DNA of 64,000 nt from Aedes albopictus (lineage: Eukaryota > Arthropoda > Insecta > Diptera > Culicidae): NCBI RefSeq assembly GCF_035046485.1, contig NC_085137.1, positions 250,455,233 through 250,519,232 of the forward strand, read 5' to 3'. Positions 9,372 through 18,906 of the stretch are shown piece after piece (position 1 is the stretch's first letter; each line of letters opens with the position of its first letter). Under the pieces are notes generated by a model. The model searched no databases. It was not told where the DNA came from and saw nothing but the letters and a program-made list of their open reading frames with translations. The position numbers and the translations under genes are program-made.

Positions 9372-12300
9372 CCAACAACTTCCTTCCCTATATCGTGATA
9401 CAATCACCCAAATTTGGAGAGATTAAATTGCTTATTGACACTGGTGCCAATAAAAACTACATCTCACCGAAATTGGTCCCATATAATTCCATTAGATTAG
9501 GTGCTCAACATAAAATTACTAACATAAGTGGAACCTTCTCTGTGGATAAATTCACATATTTTAATCCGTTCGTAAATTTCAATAAAAACCTCCCATCTCA
9601 AAAATTCTTCTTATTCGACTTCCACAATTTCTTTCAAGGACTGATAGGATACGAATCTTTAAAGTCATTGAGAGCTGTTATCGATACGGCTAAGGATACC
9701 TTGAGAATTGGATCGATAGAAGTCCCACTCCACAAAAAATTCCCTGAAACGATAAATATAAATGCAAACGAGACCAAGGCTATCTTCATGCCAACGTCCG
9801 TTTCGGACGGAGATTTCCTTTTCGGAAATGAGGTCAAACTGCTGAAAAACGTCCACATTTTGGCTGGACTCTACACCAGCAAGAATCATCGCGCTGAAAT
9901 CCTCATTCACAACTTCAGTAATGAATCCCAAGAAGTCAGCCTTGGTGATATTCTTAACGTGGAGCTTAATAATTTCGAAGTCAATTCCCCACAAAAGTCG
10001 GATTCTAACAAAACGGAGTCTTTAAACCAACATATTCGTATGGATCACTTAAATTCAGAGGAAAGGACAGAACTAACAAAGGTGCTTGGTAAATTTCAAG
10101 ACGTGTTTCACCACGGAAATGAACCTTTAACCTTTACAAGTGCAATTCAACATGAGATCAATACAAGGGATGAACTTCCCGTATACACAAAGTCGTATAG
10201 ATACCCCTTCTGTCACAAAGAAGAGGTACAACGACAAATTATGAAAATGCTCGAACAAGGAATCGTTCGACATTCAAGCAGTCCATGGTCTTCCCCAGTA
10301 TGGGTAGTGCCAAAGAAGCTAGATGCTTCTGGACAAAGGAAATGGAGATTGGTTATAGATTATCGAAAGTTGAACGAAAAAACTTTAGATGATCGTTACC
10401 CGATCCCCAACATAACGGACATTCTAGATAAACTAGGAAAATGTCAGTATTTTTCAACATTGGATCTAGCTTCTGGCTTCCACCAGATAGAGCTAGCAAA
10501 AAAGGATATTCATAAGACAGCTTTTAGTGTCGAAGGAGGACACTACGAGTTTCTCAGAATGCCCTTTGGATTAAAGAACGCTCCCGCCACATTTCAAAGA
10601 GTGATGGATAACATCCTCCGAGAACATGTCGGTGTGATTTGCCTGGTGTACATGGATGATATCATCATCTATTCAACCAGCCTGCAGGAGCATTTGATAA
10701 ATATATCCAAAGTAATGGAGACTCTTCGCAAACACAATCTGAAAATTCAGATTGATAAAAGCGAATTTCTCCAGAAGGAGGTAGCCTTCTTAGGACACAT
10801 AGTTACTCCTGAAGGAGTAAAACCCAATCCGGATAAAATCAAAGTTATCCAAAATTGGCCTTTGCCAAAAAATGAAACCGAACTCAAAGGGTTCTTAGGA
10901 ACCATGGGTTACTACCGAAAATTCATAAAGGATTTTGCTAAAATTGCAAAACCTTTAACCCGGCAACTACGTAAAGGCGAAAAGATCACTCATTCACCCG
11001 AGTTTGTATCAGCCTTCAATCGTTGCAAAAATATCCTGACCAGTAGCCATGTGCTTCAACGTCCGGATCTTTCGAAGCCATTTGTGCTCACCACAGATGC
11101 TTCTAACTACGCTATAGGCGCGGTTTTGTCACAAGGGCCCATTGGGAAAGACAAACCTATAGCCTTCGCGTCACGTACGCTGACGAAAAGCGAAGAAAAG
11201 TACTCTACAATTGAGAAGGAACTTCTCGCTATCGATTGGGCGTGCAGATATTTCAGACCATATCTGTTTGGTCGGAAATTTACTTTATACACGGATCACA
11301 AGCCGTTGACTTACGCCTTGAATATGAAAACATCAAATGATAGGCTCATTAGGATGAAACTGCGGCTTGAACAATTCGACTACGAAATTCAATATCGCCC
11401 CGGAAAACAAAACGTCGTCGCAGACGGTTTGTCTCGTCTTCACCATGAAATAAATATTAACCCGGCAATAAATGCTAACGAACAAGAATCTTTATCATCA
11501 TCCAGCGACGAAGATAAATCTGATGACAATAACGATAATGATGACAGTGATAGTGGGACCGTCCACTCCAGCTCATCTGATGCAAGTGACTTGATCAAAA
11601 TGACCTTACGACCAATTAATGTCTTCAAAAATCAAGTTTTAATTACAGAAGGGCCAAGGAACGATGAATCGTACGAGGAAATTTTCCCCTCTGTATTCAG
11701 ACGAACCATCACCAGAGCAACATTTGGATTGGTGAACGCCATAAGTATCTTCCGAGACTACATGCATCCGACCCGAACGAGTTGTATCCTATGCCCAGAA
11801 AAATGGTTAAAATGGATACAATTAGCTTATAAAAACTATTTTTCCCGTAATAAATCCTTCAAAGTTGTACTCACCCAGTCTATTTTGCAGGATATTCTTA
11901 CCGAAGAGGGACAAGACCAGATCATCGAGGAAACGCACGACCGCGCCCACCGCGGAATCGAAGATAATTACAAGGTGATCTCTGGAAAATACTTCTTCCC
12001 AAGGATGCGGAACAAGGTAACAAGTTTCGTTAACCTTTGTAATATTTGCCTTCAAAACAAATACGAGAGGAACCCATATAAAATAAAGTTCGCATACACC
12101 CCAATCCCTGCTAAACCTCTCGATATCGTTCATATGGACATCTTCATATCCAGTCCAAATATCTTTCTATCCGCAGTGGATAAGCTATCTCGATTCGCGA
12201 TGCTTATCCCTGTCAAGTCAAGGTCTATTCCGGACATTAAAAGGGGTCTCGTTAAATTACTCACGACATTTAGAACCCCAAAGATGATTGTGTGTGACAA

Positions 12301-12871
12301 CGAAGTCGCTTTTAAGGCAATAGAAATACGAGGTCTCCTTCAGAGGCTTAATATAGAAATTTATCACACACCATCAGATCACAGCGAAGTGAATGGTATC
12401 GTGGAACGATTCCATTCAACTTTAAGCGAGATCTTTAGGTGTATTAAACATAAGTTTCCCGATCTTTTGAACAAAGAAATATACAAAATAGCGACGGAAC
12501 TGTACAACACAACCATACATTCGGCAACTCAACTAACGCCCTTTGAAGTATTTTTCGGATGCAAAGATGGCGACGAAAGACCACTTGATCTCCCAAAGAT
12601 ACTTGAAAATAGGGACGAACTCTTTGATGAAATTATTCAAGAATTAGAAGCGCGTCAGAAAAAACAAATTGATTCTCGTAATAAAACTAGGGAGGACGAC
12701 CCAATTTTTGAACCAAATCAAGACATTTTTGTAAAAACTTCCGGTATTCCTAATAAAAGAAAATCTAAATTCAGAAAACAGAAAGTTAGGGTCAACAGGA
12801 GGAAAACAGTGATAGATTTCAGAGATATTAAGCTACACAAAGGAAATTTAAAAAGGAAAAGGAAAGCTTGA
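9368..12871 (+). CDS. pol: Errantivirus Pol (PR-RT-RNase H-IN)
   Basis: 1167 codons in the -1 frame relative to gag, uninterrupted. Domains in order: aspartic protease with LLIDTGAN near residue 24; reverse transcriptase about 260-480 with LVIDYRKLNEKT and YMDD near 428; RNase H about 570-690 with TTDASNYAIG and TLYTDHKPL; an acidic Ser/Asp linker about 700-735; integrase with an HHCC zinc domain (HDRAH near 857, CNIC near 892) and a catalytic core D924, D977, E1013 (DD35E spacing) ending in a basic tail. All catalytic residues are present, so the product is probably functional. It copies the RNA to DNA and integrates it. The nearest affinity is insect errantivirus Pol. Expression is likely by frameshifting from gag. 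Confidence 0.95.
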   Translation: MTNNFLPYIVIQSPKFGEIKLLIDTGANKNYISPKLVPYNSIRLGAQHKITNISGTFSVDKFTYFNPFVNFNKNLPSQKFFLFDFHNFFQGLIGYESLKSLRAVIDTAKDTLRIGSIEVPLHKKFPETININANETKAIFMPTSVSDGDFLFGNEVKLLKNVHILAGLYTSKNHRAEILIHNFSNESQEVSLGDILNVELNNFEVNSPQKSDSNKTESLNQHIRMDHLNSEERTELTKVLGKFQDVFHHGNEPLTFTSAIQHEINTRDELPVYTKSYRYPFCHKEEVQRQIMKMLEQGIVRHSSSPWSSPVWVVPKKLDASGQRKWRLVIDYRKLNEKTLDDRYPIPNITDILDKLGKCQYFSTLDLASGFHQIELAKKDIHKTAFSVEGGHYEFLRMPFGLKNAPATFQRVMDNILREHVGVICLVYMDDIIIYSTSLQEHLINISKVMETLRKHNLKIQIDKSEFLQKEVAFLGHIVTPEGVKPNPDKIKVIQNWPLPKNETELKGFLGTMGYYRKFIKDFAKIAKPLTRQLRKGEKITHSPEFVSAFNRCKNILTSSHVLQRPDLSKPFVLTTDASNYAIGAVLSQGPIGKDKPIAFASRTLTKSEEKYSTIEKELLAIDWACRYFRPYLFGRKFTLYTDHKPLTYALNMKTSNDRLIRMKLRLEQFDYEIQYRPGKQNVVADGLSRLHHEININPAINANEQESLSSSSDEDKSDDNNDNDDSDSGTVHSSSSDASDLIKMTLRPINVFKNQVLITEGPRNDESYEEIFPSVFRRTITRATFGLVNAISIFRDYMHPTRTSCILCPEKWLKWIQLAYKNYFSRNKSFKVVLTQSILQDILTEEGQDQIIEETHDRAHRGIEDNYKVISGKYFFPRMRNKVTSFVNLCNICLQNKYERNPYKIKFAYTPIPAKPLDIVHMDIFISSPNIFLSAVDKLSRFAMLIPVKSRSIPDIKRGLVKLLTTFRTPKMIVCDNEVAFKAIEIRGLLQRLNIEIYHTPSDHSEVNGIVERFHSTLSEIFRCIKHKFPDLLNKEIYKIATELYNTTIHSATQLTPFEVFFGCKDGDERPLDLPKILENRDELFDEIIQELEARQKKQIDSRNKTREDDPIFEPNQDIFVKTSGIPNKRKSKFRKQKVRVNRRKTVIDFRDIKLHKGNLKRKRKA

Positions 12872-12916
12872 AAGATAAAAGAATCTGTCCCCTCCAATCT
12901 TGAATTGCCTAATCGA

Positions 12917-12932
12917 AAAAAAAAAAAAAAAA
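12917..12932 (+). repeat. Short poly-A run in pol-env spacer
   Basis: An uninterrupted run of A (about 17) between the pol stop and the env acceptor. Part of the retroelement; no function assigned. Confidence 0.8.
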
Positions 12933-12974
12933 CCATAATCATACTAAATCCATACTAACACACTAACTTTAACT

Positions 12975-12980
12975 TTACAG
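12975..12980 (+). promoter_or_regulatory. Candidate env splice acceptor
   Basis: A TTTAACTTTACAG pyrimidine-leaning stretch ends at 12980. The env frame downstream of it begins with a hydrophobic leader-like stretch and lacks its own in-frame ATG, which fits expression from a spliced mRNA as in other errantiviruses. The donor was not identified. Confidence 0.5.
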
Positions 12981-14159
12981 CTAATATGTGCTTCGATCAT
13001 TATATACAGTATAATTCCATACACATTGGCAGACTCATTTTTGAATGTTATAAACATAGGAAATAACCCAATTGTCGAAATCAAAATAACCAATTGTAAG
13101 ATACAAACCGGAAACATAAAAATCATACACCCAGTGAAGCTAGATAGAATTGAGGAGAGCATGGAAATTATAACGAATTCATTCTATAACAAACTAACAA
13201 ATACTAACAACCCCTTACACGAAGTGATCAAGTTCAGGATTAAGAAGCTATATGCAACTCTCTATGGATTGAAGCCACAGCAGGCACGTCGCCACCGACG
13301 ATGGGATTCACTAGGCACCGCGTGGAAATGGATAGCTGGATCACCGGATGCGCAGGACTTACACATCATCAACTCTACCATGAACGAGCTTATTAACCAA
13401 AACAACCACCAATACAAGATAAACGACAACATCAACAACAGGATTACGCAGCTCACGATAACCGTTAACCAAATAGCTAACTCCCTCAACAGTAAAAACA
13501 AGGCAAACCTGGATGCCTTAGATGCAGTCACAACAATGTTAAACGTCGACGTCATCAACGAACGAACAAATTGCGGACCAGATACCAGAAGAATCACCGG
13601 AAATTTCATCATCAAATTCAACAACTGCACCGTCAACTTCAACGGCCAATCATTCCGAAGTTCGGAAACGTTCATCGACACCGAAGTAATCAACAATGCA
13701 TTTCACAACAGTTTAATGGAATGGAGTCTTCATAAACCACACGACATAGCAGAGATCAGCAATACTGCAGTTAGTAACCGGCAAAAATTGGACCACGTAT
13801 ATCTGCAACAAGACAGTCTACATTTCAAACTTTGGACAACGTTCGGAGGAATTTCGATATCAACCATACTTGGATTTTGCGGTATTTGCATCATCATCAA
13901 AGTCATCGTGAAAAACATAACCAACGGACCGGGACGTTCCGTACTTGAGGAGGGTTCAGTTATAGTTGCTTCCCACCAACCAAACAAACCGAACATCGTA
14001 AACGACCAGAATAGTCAACACCATCAAGTAAGGAATCTGCAACGTCAGCAGGTGGAGCTAGAGAAGGAGCTGCAACGACTCCGCGCGCATTTCTACGAAG
14101 AACAGTCTACAGCACCGCAACCGGACACCACCACGAGGCACCACAACGCGATCCAATAG
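12981..14159 (+). CDS. env: Errantivirus envelope (baculovirus F-like)
   Basis: The frame is open from the putative acceptor to TAG at 14157-14159; the first non-AUG start-like codon is TTG at 13026. It is predicted to be the membrane fusion glycoprotein. Visible parts: a hydrophobic N-terminal stretch that could act as signal peptide, a basic furin-type RHRR site (about residue 90 from 13026) followed directly by a Trp/Gly-rich fusion-peptide-like segment, a heptad-rich Asn/Gln/Ile region, one C-terminal transmembrane segment (about 275-300) and a ~75-residue tail encoded mostly by the 3' LTR. This layout is that of insect errantivirus Env, related to baculovirus F proteins. No break is seen. 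The exact initiator exon is unresolved, and fusion activity is inferred from family only. Confidence 0.8.
   Translation, partial: LICASIIIYSIIPYTLADSFLNVINIGNNPIVEIKITNCKIQTGNIKIIHPVKLDRIEESMEIITNSFYNKLTNTNNPLHEVIKFRIKKLYATLYGLKPQQARRHRRWDSLGTAWKWIAGSPDAQDLHIINSTMNELINQNNHQYKINDNINNRITQLTITVNQIANSLNSKNKANLDALDAVTTMLNVDVINERTNCGPDTRRITGNFIIKFNNCTVNFNGQSFRSSETFIDTEVINNAFHNSLMEWSLHKPHDIAEISNTAVSNRQKLDHVYLQQDSLHFKLWTTFGGISISTILGFCGICIIIKVIVKNITNGPGRSVLEEGSVIVASHQPNKPNIVNDQNSQHHQVRNLQRQQVELEKELQRLRAHFYEEQSTAPQPDTTTRHHNAIQ
13947..13954 (+). promoter_or_regulatory. Errantivirus polypurine tract
   Basis: GAGGAGGG lies three bases before the 3' LTR, inside the env frame. It is the expected plus-strand primer position. 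Confidence 0.75.
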
Positions 14160-14311
14160 AGTGTGCATACTCAGCAAGTAGCTGGACAGGGCTCATAGGT
14201 AGTCAGGGACTCAGGATAGGTATAATAAATCAGTCTAGAGTCAGAGCTCTAAGTGTGAAGTTCAATTTTGTGTTTTTTAAAAACCTCTATCCACAGCCCC
14301 GTTTTATAACT
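13958..14311 (+). repeat. Errantivirus 3' LTR
   Basis: 354 bp, reading as identical to the 5' LTR. It encodes the last ~67 codons and the stop of env. AATAAA lies at 14224-14229. It is followed by the CATA target duplicate. Confidence 0.95.
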
Positions 14312-16150
14312 CATAATACAAATGAATACACAAATATTGAATATCGTAAAAACAACTTGTTTAACTCCCGCAAGACCCTTAACAAAAAAAACAGCACCAA
14401 ACTGTGATTCTCGAAATAATTTACACGGTAAAAAAATTTTTTTCTACTAAATGTAAAAAATTGTGAAATGTTTGAAATGTCATAACTTTTTGCCTTTCTC
14501 GTACACCAAGGTGTACCGAAAGGCTATATGTTCACTCCAAAAACGAAAATTTGATAGAGCCCCCGGAGGGGTCAAGTGTTATATACCAATCGACTCAGCT
14601 CGACGAGTTGAGGTGATGTCTGTGTGTATGTATGTGTGTGTGTGTGTGTGTATGTATGTGTGTGTGTGTATGTGTACAAAAAGGTCACCTAATTTTTAGA
14701 TAGTAAATATGAACCGATTTCAATGACCGATGGTTCATTCGACGGGGTATATTGCCTCATTGTTTCCTATTGAAAATGGTTCAGATCGGTCCAGCCGTTC
14801 CGGAGTTATGGCCATTTAGGTGTTCCGGACCGGTACCCCAGGAAGGGGCCAGATATGGAAATGCAACAAACCCATGCATGCGACCCATCAAACCGCGGCA
14901 TTTTCGATTATCTGATGGACGGGAAGTAGAAAAATAGTCTCAGACTATATCTGAACCGGTAGTGTTCCGGAACCGGTTCCGGGTGCCCCGCCGGAAGTGG
15001 CCAAATAAGAAAGGTAACATAACCCATGCATGCGACACGTCAAATAGCGTCTTTTTCGATAACCAGTTGAATGGTAAGCAGGAAAATAGTTTCAGACCAT
15101 ATATGAACCGGTAGTGTTCCGGAACCGGTTCCGGATGTCCGGCCGGAAGTGGCCAATTAGAAAAGTGAACCAAACCCAGGCATGCGACACATCAAAGAGC
15201 GGCTTTTTCAATCACCAGTTGAACGGTAAGCAGGAAAATAGTTTCAGACCATATATGAACCGGTTGTGTTCCGGAACCGGTAACAGGTGTCCCGCCGGAA
15301 GTGGCCAATTAAAAAAGTGAACCAAACCTAGGCATGCGAAACATCAAAAAGCGGCTTTTTCGATAACCAGATGAACAGTGAGCAGGAAAATAGTTTCAGA
15401 CTATATCTGAACCGGTTGTGTTCCGGAACCGGTCCTTGGTGTCCCGCTGGAAGTGGCCAATTAAAAAAGTGAACCAAACCCAGTCATGCGAGACTTCAAA
15501 GAGCGGCTTTTTCGATAATCAGATGAACGGTAAGCAGAAAAATAGTTTCAGACCGTATCTGAACCGGTTGTGTTCCGGAACCGGTTCTTGGTGTCCCGCT
15601 GGAAGTGGTCAATTAAAAAATTGAACCAAACCCATGCATGCGAGACATCAAAGAGCGGCTTTTTCAATAACCAGATGAACGGTAAGCAGAAAATAGTTTC
15701 AGACCGTATCTGAACCGGCTGTCTTCCGGAACCGGCTCTTGGTGTCCCGCTGGAAGTGGCCAATTAAAAAAGTGAACCAAACCCAGGCATGCGAGACATC
15801 AAAGAGCGGCTTTTTCAATAACCAGATGAACGTAAGCAGGAAAATAGTTTCAGACCCTGTCTAAACCGGTTGTGTTCCGGAACCCGTTCCAGGTGTGCCG
15901 TCGGAAGAGACCAATTAAAAAACTGAACCAAACCCATGCATGCGACACATCAAATCATCAAAACGTTCGATAACCAGATAAACGGGCGGCAAGAATATAG
16001 TCTCTGACCACACCTTACATTACCGGCAGTATTGCAGAATCAGGATTGGATGCATCGCTGAAATTACGAAGGTGAACAAAATCGATGCGAGCGATTAATA
16101 TGCGTGAATGAACAAAACCTTGATAAAAATTTAAGCGATCTTGTCAAATT
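14312..16150 (-). repeat. Right arm of long-inverted-repeat DNA transposon
   Basis: The inverted counterpart of 230-3165. From inside outwards it has the TTAAACAAG-type block (about 14358), the TTACACGGTAAAAAAA block, the CTCGTACACCAAGGTGTACCG-type block, the TG microsatellite (about 14620-14676) and about seven ~153-bp units (about 14985-15950). It then has the GGATTGGATGCATCGCTGAAATT-like block and CGATGCGAGCGATTAATATG-like block, fading after about 16130. It lacks the two insertions of the left arm. Confidence 0.8.
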
Positions 16151-17751
16151 ACACCATTTTAGATTCCTGATGCGTCATTATGCAGTAGGATGGATCAACG
16201 TTGTATATAAAAAAATAATTTTTATAGCACCAATTCGCTTTTGCGTCTAAAATTATCCAGCTTTTTACATTAGCTTTCCATAAATTTATAATCACCTTTC
16301 CCTGACAATTCTTGATGCCACTATAATTTTATTATGGTTTGATCGAAGCAAGCTTTTTGGCGTTGAACATTTAAATTGTTGTTGAAAAAACGTCATAAAT
16401 TTCAATTCTGGTTTCCGGAAATGGAAATTAAATAGCAAAAATTTCATAACATTATTTATTAAATTTTTCTTTTTAGATTGATTTACATGGTACCGCGAGT
16501 TATGAGGTACGAACAAATGCCAAAAGAGTTAATCCAAGAAAGATAAAAACTCTACTACGGTACTGGCAGAAGGCGACAGCAGAACAATACAAAAGCCTGT
16601 TCTACTTTACCGGAACTGGATAGTGTGGAATTCTGGTGCTGTTGGTCGAATTTGTTTGGACTAGGATTACGATCAAATTTTTACAAAGTTGTGCCACGCA
16701 ATGAACAATGGACTGAACATGCCCAGTTCGGGAAAAGTACAGTTGACTCTGTAATAAAAATATTTACCAGGAGCCCTTACGGGTCCGCCATGTATACTTC
16801 TCTTTACCTCACACCAAAGCCGAAATAGGCCATTAACTTATGTTTGTTAGTTTTGTATTTTAGGTATTGTAGGTAGATACAGTATCACTTTCCACATAAT
16901 TTGAGCAGTTTCATGGCCCTCGCGAAGGAGTTGATAAAGAGTGAGCAGTCGATCCTTAGGTATAACTTGGATGACCAAAAAAGAGACTATCCGAAACGAA
17001 AGGGATTTGGCTGCTCCCGGCTGCGATGTCGAAGGCGACGGAATATTCGTGGGACAAGACGACACTTCTACGCATGCATCGGATCGGACTCGATTTTCGT
17101 AATCCAGCAGCAGCAAATCAATCTTGAATCTAATAAATTCTCCGCACTCCGCACATAAAACAGAAATCTGATATGTTCAGGGATATCTCGGCTGCCAATG
17201 AAAATGTTGATCCTTTTCATTTAATTTAATTTCGCTTACTCGCACTTTTTTATCCAATTTTACATGAAATTTGTAATCAATGATAATAAAATATAGGCTT
17301 AAGTGTGCAGAAATTTTTTTGCCGAAATGTGTTGATAATGATCAGCATCCAGTGCAAGCGAAAGTGGTCAAGCAGTCAACTGAGAGGTTTGATATTTTTC
17401 AGCTCTGTCTATAGTTTAACATAGCATCGGAATATGAGCCATCAATAAGTTTCCAAATTCGATTATGGCTTTGATAAAAAAAAATTTGAATAAGGCTGAC
17501 ACAAATTTCGATTTTCTCTTAAGTCAAGAGGCCTCCCCCTTGGAAATTTTGGTCTGAATTCAACATATTGAGGAAGGGCTCAAATAAATAAACCAATAAA
17601 TTTTTCAATTTTAAGAGTAATTTAGAGTCTTCCAGAAAATTTCTCATCAAATCCGATGAGTTAAGCGGTTTTTCCTAAATGTTTGAGTATTTTTTCATCA
17701 AATACATTTATTATTTATCAACTCCACCTCCCCATTGACGAGTCAACGTGC
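16151..17751. other. No gene recognised
   Basis: AT-rich unique-looking sequence. Open frames up to 89 codons (minus strand 16847-17116) have no recognisable family, and no splice-framed exon was seen. Confidence 0.5.
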
Positions 17752-17759
17752 ACTGGGAC

Positions 17760-18140
17760 CAGAGATGCCAGATACACAGATTTTTCTGTATTATACAGAT
17801 TTTTGACCTTCTATAGAGACAAGATACAGAGTACAGAAAAATACAGATTTTTAAAATATGATACAGATTTCTCCAGAAAACGTAATATTTTTAATAAATT
17901 TAATGAAAAGTTCATCAATTGCTGTTTGAACTTTGAAGAATTCGTGAAAATTTGTATATTTTCACACATGTTTTAGAAAAATAAATACCAGTTAAAATTA
18001 AAAACCGTCAAAAAGTAGTACATTTTTATTAGTATCTATTGAAAACTAGAACTCTCGGTGTCTGCTATATCCTCAAATACGGCGATACAGAAAAATCTGT
18101 ATTGATACAGATTTTTTGATAGAATAATCTGGCATCTCTG
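17760..18140. mobile_element. hAT-type MITE (381 bp)
   Basis: The ends CAGAGATGCCAGAT and ATCTGGCATCTCTG are perfect inverted repeats. The flanking 8-bp duplication ACTGGGAC (17752-17759 and 18141-18148) is perfect and of hAT length. The interior is rich in TACAGATTTTT repeats in both orientations and encodes no transposase. Confidence 0.92.
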
Positions 18141-18148
18141 ACTGGGAC

Positions 18149-18714
18149 AAAAAAAGAAAATGAGATTTATTCCGTTCTAGAGTATTCTCAGGATTCAGGA
18201 ACGCTTCGGCTAATGGCGACGGAAAAATCTTGAGTACATATTCGACGAGAAAGGCACTACCACCACTAGGTGGATTAATTTGGGTTTTTGTTTATTAGTT
18301 TACCATCACCAAATTTTTATGGTAGATAGCTAATATAACGGACCATTTTCCCTAAAAAAATGACGTTGGTAAAAAGATAGGATTTTGAGATATTTAAGTT
18401 TTTGTGACAAAAATTATATTTTTTAATGCAAAAAAAAATATTTTTTTACAGTGTATATTTTTTAGTAATCACCATTTAGTTGTCTAACTTTGCTGAAAAA
18501 ATCATAACAATGGAACGAACCGTTTTTGCTGTGCAGCTTTTTGAATATTTTTCAACCATTTTCATATACACCCTTTTGAAAAGTTAGTCGTGACTCAACA
18601 TGAAGATATGATATCGAAAAATGGTGATTTAGATGGAACTGAAAAACTGTGCAAAGTTTCATCTCAATAGAAAATCATGAATTAAAAAAAAGTCCTAAAT
18701 TTTGATGCTGTTGC
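18149..18714. other. AT-rich repeat-like sequence, no gene
   Basis: This includes an interspersed-repeat-like stretch at about 18260-18690 with long A/T runs. No ends or ORF can be defined. Confidence 0.4.
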
Positions 18715-18906
18715 TTGGAATCGCTCAGGTGTAATGCGACGAGCCGGGCTCAACAGCCGGGGACGATTTTCACAAAATCCTTTCAATTTGTGTGCTTTGT
18801 GGATGACGTGGACATTATCGCCAGAACATTTGGAACGGTTCCATCGCCATTATACATCACGGTATCTGTTATCGAAAAATCGAAACGTGAATCGGTGAAT
18901 TTATGA
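18715..18906 (+). pseudogene. RTE-like LINE reverse transcriptase remnant
   Basis: A 63-codon frame contains PGTIFTKSFQFVCFVDDVDII. This resembles the RT motif-C region of insect RTE-type LINEs, where FADDIDII is usual; here Ala is replaced by Val. No other RT block is next to it, so it is a small decayed fragment. Confidence 0.6.

Larger units (their letters stand above)
6826..14311 (+). mobile_element. Complete Ty3/gypsy errantivirus-type retrotransposon
   Basis: 7486 bp bounded by two 354-bp LTRs that read as identical, each starting AGTTATA and ending TATAACT. The 4-bp target duplication is CATA (6822-6825 and 14312-14315). Order: 5' LTR, primer site, long repeat-bearing leader, gag, pol (protease, RT, RNase H, integrase), env running into the 3' LTR. 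The identical LTRs imply a recent insertion, and gag, pol and env are open. The env frame and the YR-rich TACATA target fit insect errantiviruses. It interrupts the right half of the long-arm DDE transposon between the transposase and the right arm. Confidence 0.95.

Noticed and set aside
16847..17116. 89-codon minus-strand frame with a plausible amino-acid mix
   Set aside because: No recognised family, no splice signals supporting it, and an overlapping frame exists on the other strand.
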